This document shows, piece after piece, positions 63,152 through 64,000 of a stretch of DNA of 64,000 nucleotides; within the stretch, counting starts at the first letter, position 1; each line of letters begins with the position of its first letter. Location: positions 2,728,001-2,792,000 of the forward strand of contig CP095846.1 in assembly GCA_023100825.1 (NCBI GenBank), given 5' to 3'. A program made the translations under genes and the position numbers. The notes under the pieces were generated by a model that was not told the DNA's origin, ran no database searches, and saw only the letters and a list, made by a program, of their open reading frames with translations. The stretch comes from Nocardioidaceae bacterium SCSIO 66511 (GTDB lineage: Bacteria > Actinomycetota > Actinomycetes > Propionibacteriales > Nocardioidaceae).

Positions 63152-64000
63152 TCAGACGCGGGCGCGGGTCAGTCGCTCGAAGATGTCTCTGGTGGCCGTC
63201 GACCGGTTCAGGGTGTAGAAGTGCAGGCCGGGTGCGCCCGACCCGAGTAGCCGCTCGCACAGCTCGGTCGCAAGGATGATGCCCTCCGCGCGCACGGCGG
63301 CAGGGTCGTCCTGTAACGGCGCGATCCGCTGGGCGACCGCGTCGGGAACCGGATGGCCGGAAAGCTCAGACATACGGGTGATCTGGCGCAGATTGGTGAT
63401 CGGCATGATGCCCGGGACGATCGGGATCGTGCACCCGAGTTCTCGTACGCGGTCGACGAGCCGGACGTAGTCGTCGGCGTCGAAGAAGAAGTCCGATACC
63501 GCGAAGGACGCACCGGCCTCGGCCTTGTGGACCAGCGTTCGCGCGTCGGCGTCGAGGCTGTCGGCATCGCGATGACCACGCGGGTACGCCGCGACGCCGA
63601 TGCCGAAGCGCCCGAGCGGACGGACCAGCTCGACCAGCTCCACGCCGCTGTCGAGGCCACCCGGGTGCGCCTGCCACGGCGTGCCGGGACCTCCGGCCGG
63701 ATCGCCGCGCAGCGCCAGGATGTTTCGTACGCCCGCCGCGGCGTACTGCCCGACGACACCACGCAGCTCGTCGCTGCTCTGCCCGACGCAGGTGAGGTGG
63801 CCGACCGGCGTCAAGGTGGTCTCGAGCGCGATCCGCTCCGTGATGCGAACGGTTCGGTCGCGCGTCGAGCCGCCCGCGCCGTACGTCACGGAGACGAACG
63901 TCGGCTGCAGTGACTCCAACTCGCGGATCGCGGTCCACAACCGCCGCTCCCCCTCGTCGCTCTTCGGCGGGAAGAACTCGAACGAGAACGCCGGTGCGTC
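63152..64000 (-). CDS. metF: Methylenetetrahydrofolate reductase, N-terminus beyond window
   Basis: 282 residues visible; frame remains open at base 64000. Reduces methylene-THF to methyl-THF for methionine synthesis; FAD barrel. Seen: FSFEFFPPKSDEGERR at the edge (catalytic Glu), TFVSVTYGAGGSTRDRT, VGHLTCVGQS, ILALRGDPAGG, FFFDADDY, and PGIMPITNLRQI. Almost complete, only a few residues missing. The internal TTG/ATG frames do not mark the real start. Confidence 0.97.
   Translation of the reverse strand, partial: DAPAFSFEFFPPKSDEGERRLWTAIRELESLQPTFVSVTYGAGGSTRDRTVRITERIALETTLTPVGHLTCVGQSSDELRGVVGQYAAAGVRNILALRGDPAGGPGTPWQAHPGGLDSGVELVELVRPLGRFGIGVAAYPRGHRDADSLDADARTLVHKAEAGASFAVSDFFFDADDYVRLVDRVRELGCTIPIVPGIMPITNLRQITRMSELSGHPVPDAVAQRIAPLQDDPAAVRAEGIILATELCERLLGSGAPGLHFYTLNRSTATRDIFERLTRARV

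Noticed and set aside
1-64000. Insertion sequence, prophage or integrase
   Set aside because: No transposase, integrase or phage protein motif was found in any frame that I read.

Overview
High-GC actinobacterial chromosome. The gene order (his/trp block, dnaE-rluD-lspA-ileS, complete dcw cluster), GTG starts, an HGxxPAAW protein and a Trp-associated membrane protein, DUF3040, Wag31, SepF and a PriA-type HisA all fit Actinobacteria. I lean towards Propionibacteriales/Nocardioidaceae, but cannot prove the family from the window. No tRNA, rRNA, CRISPR array, transposase or prophage gene was seen.

Layout. 1-5 kb (minus): start of trpB, trpC, then two plus-strand membrane/DUF2510 genes, DUF2752, HGxxPAAW, the Trp-associated membrane protein and hisI. 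trpE is not at its usual place between hisI and the membrane protein. 5-9.3 kb: a heterodimeric ABC exporter sits inside the his run, between hisI and hisF. 9.4-11.8 kb: three tandem paralogues of a small, basic, secreted protein, each with its own GTGA-N6-TCAC dyad and GC-rich hairpin terminator. 11.9-18.8 kb: hisA, a TetR regulator divergent from a drug-type ABC-2 exporter, then hisH-hisB-hisC-hisD. hisA, hisF and hisD each have a -10-like hexamer exactly 6 nt before the start codon, as in leaderless promoters; this would let the his genes be transcribed despite the inserted cargo. 18.9-20 kb (plus): LON-domain protein and YbaK deacylase.

20-29 kb (minus): DUF3352 protein, membrane protein, dnaE, rluD, lspA and a DksA/TraR protein with a long Lys/Ala histone-like N-terminus. 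28.9-32.3 kb (plus): T-box leader and ileS. 32.4-52 kb (minus): wag31, yggT, sepF, yggS, pgeF, ftsZ, ftsQ, murC, murG, ftsW, murD, mraY, murF, murE, ftsI, ftsL, rsmH, mraZ, i.e. the whole division and cell-wall cluster, mostly joined by 4-nt start/stop overlaps. mraZ is preceded by four GTGG boxes in 10-bp phase. 52.2-56.9 kb (plus): MoxR ATPase, DUF58 and transglutaminase genes. 57-64 kb: DUF3040 protein, L,D-transpeptidase, methyltransferase, YbaK-like protein, M50-like membrane protein, FAD oxidoreductase, small membrane protein and the 3' part of metF.

Most unusual signal: a composite structured repeat in three intergenic regions (about 3.3-3.7, 37.1-37.7 and 58.7-59.4 kb), with a two-hairpin relative near 20.1 kb. 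Each copy has GC-rich arms containing roughly 54-bp tandem units, a core of two adjacent hairpins whose stems differ by compensating changes, and in two copies an A/T-rich box next to a conserved block. It resembles no element I can name; it may be a mobile MITE-like repeat or a structured RNA family. Two strong palindromes (26.3 and 57.0 kb) are also unexplained.
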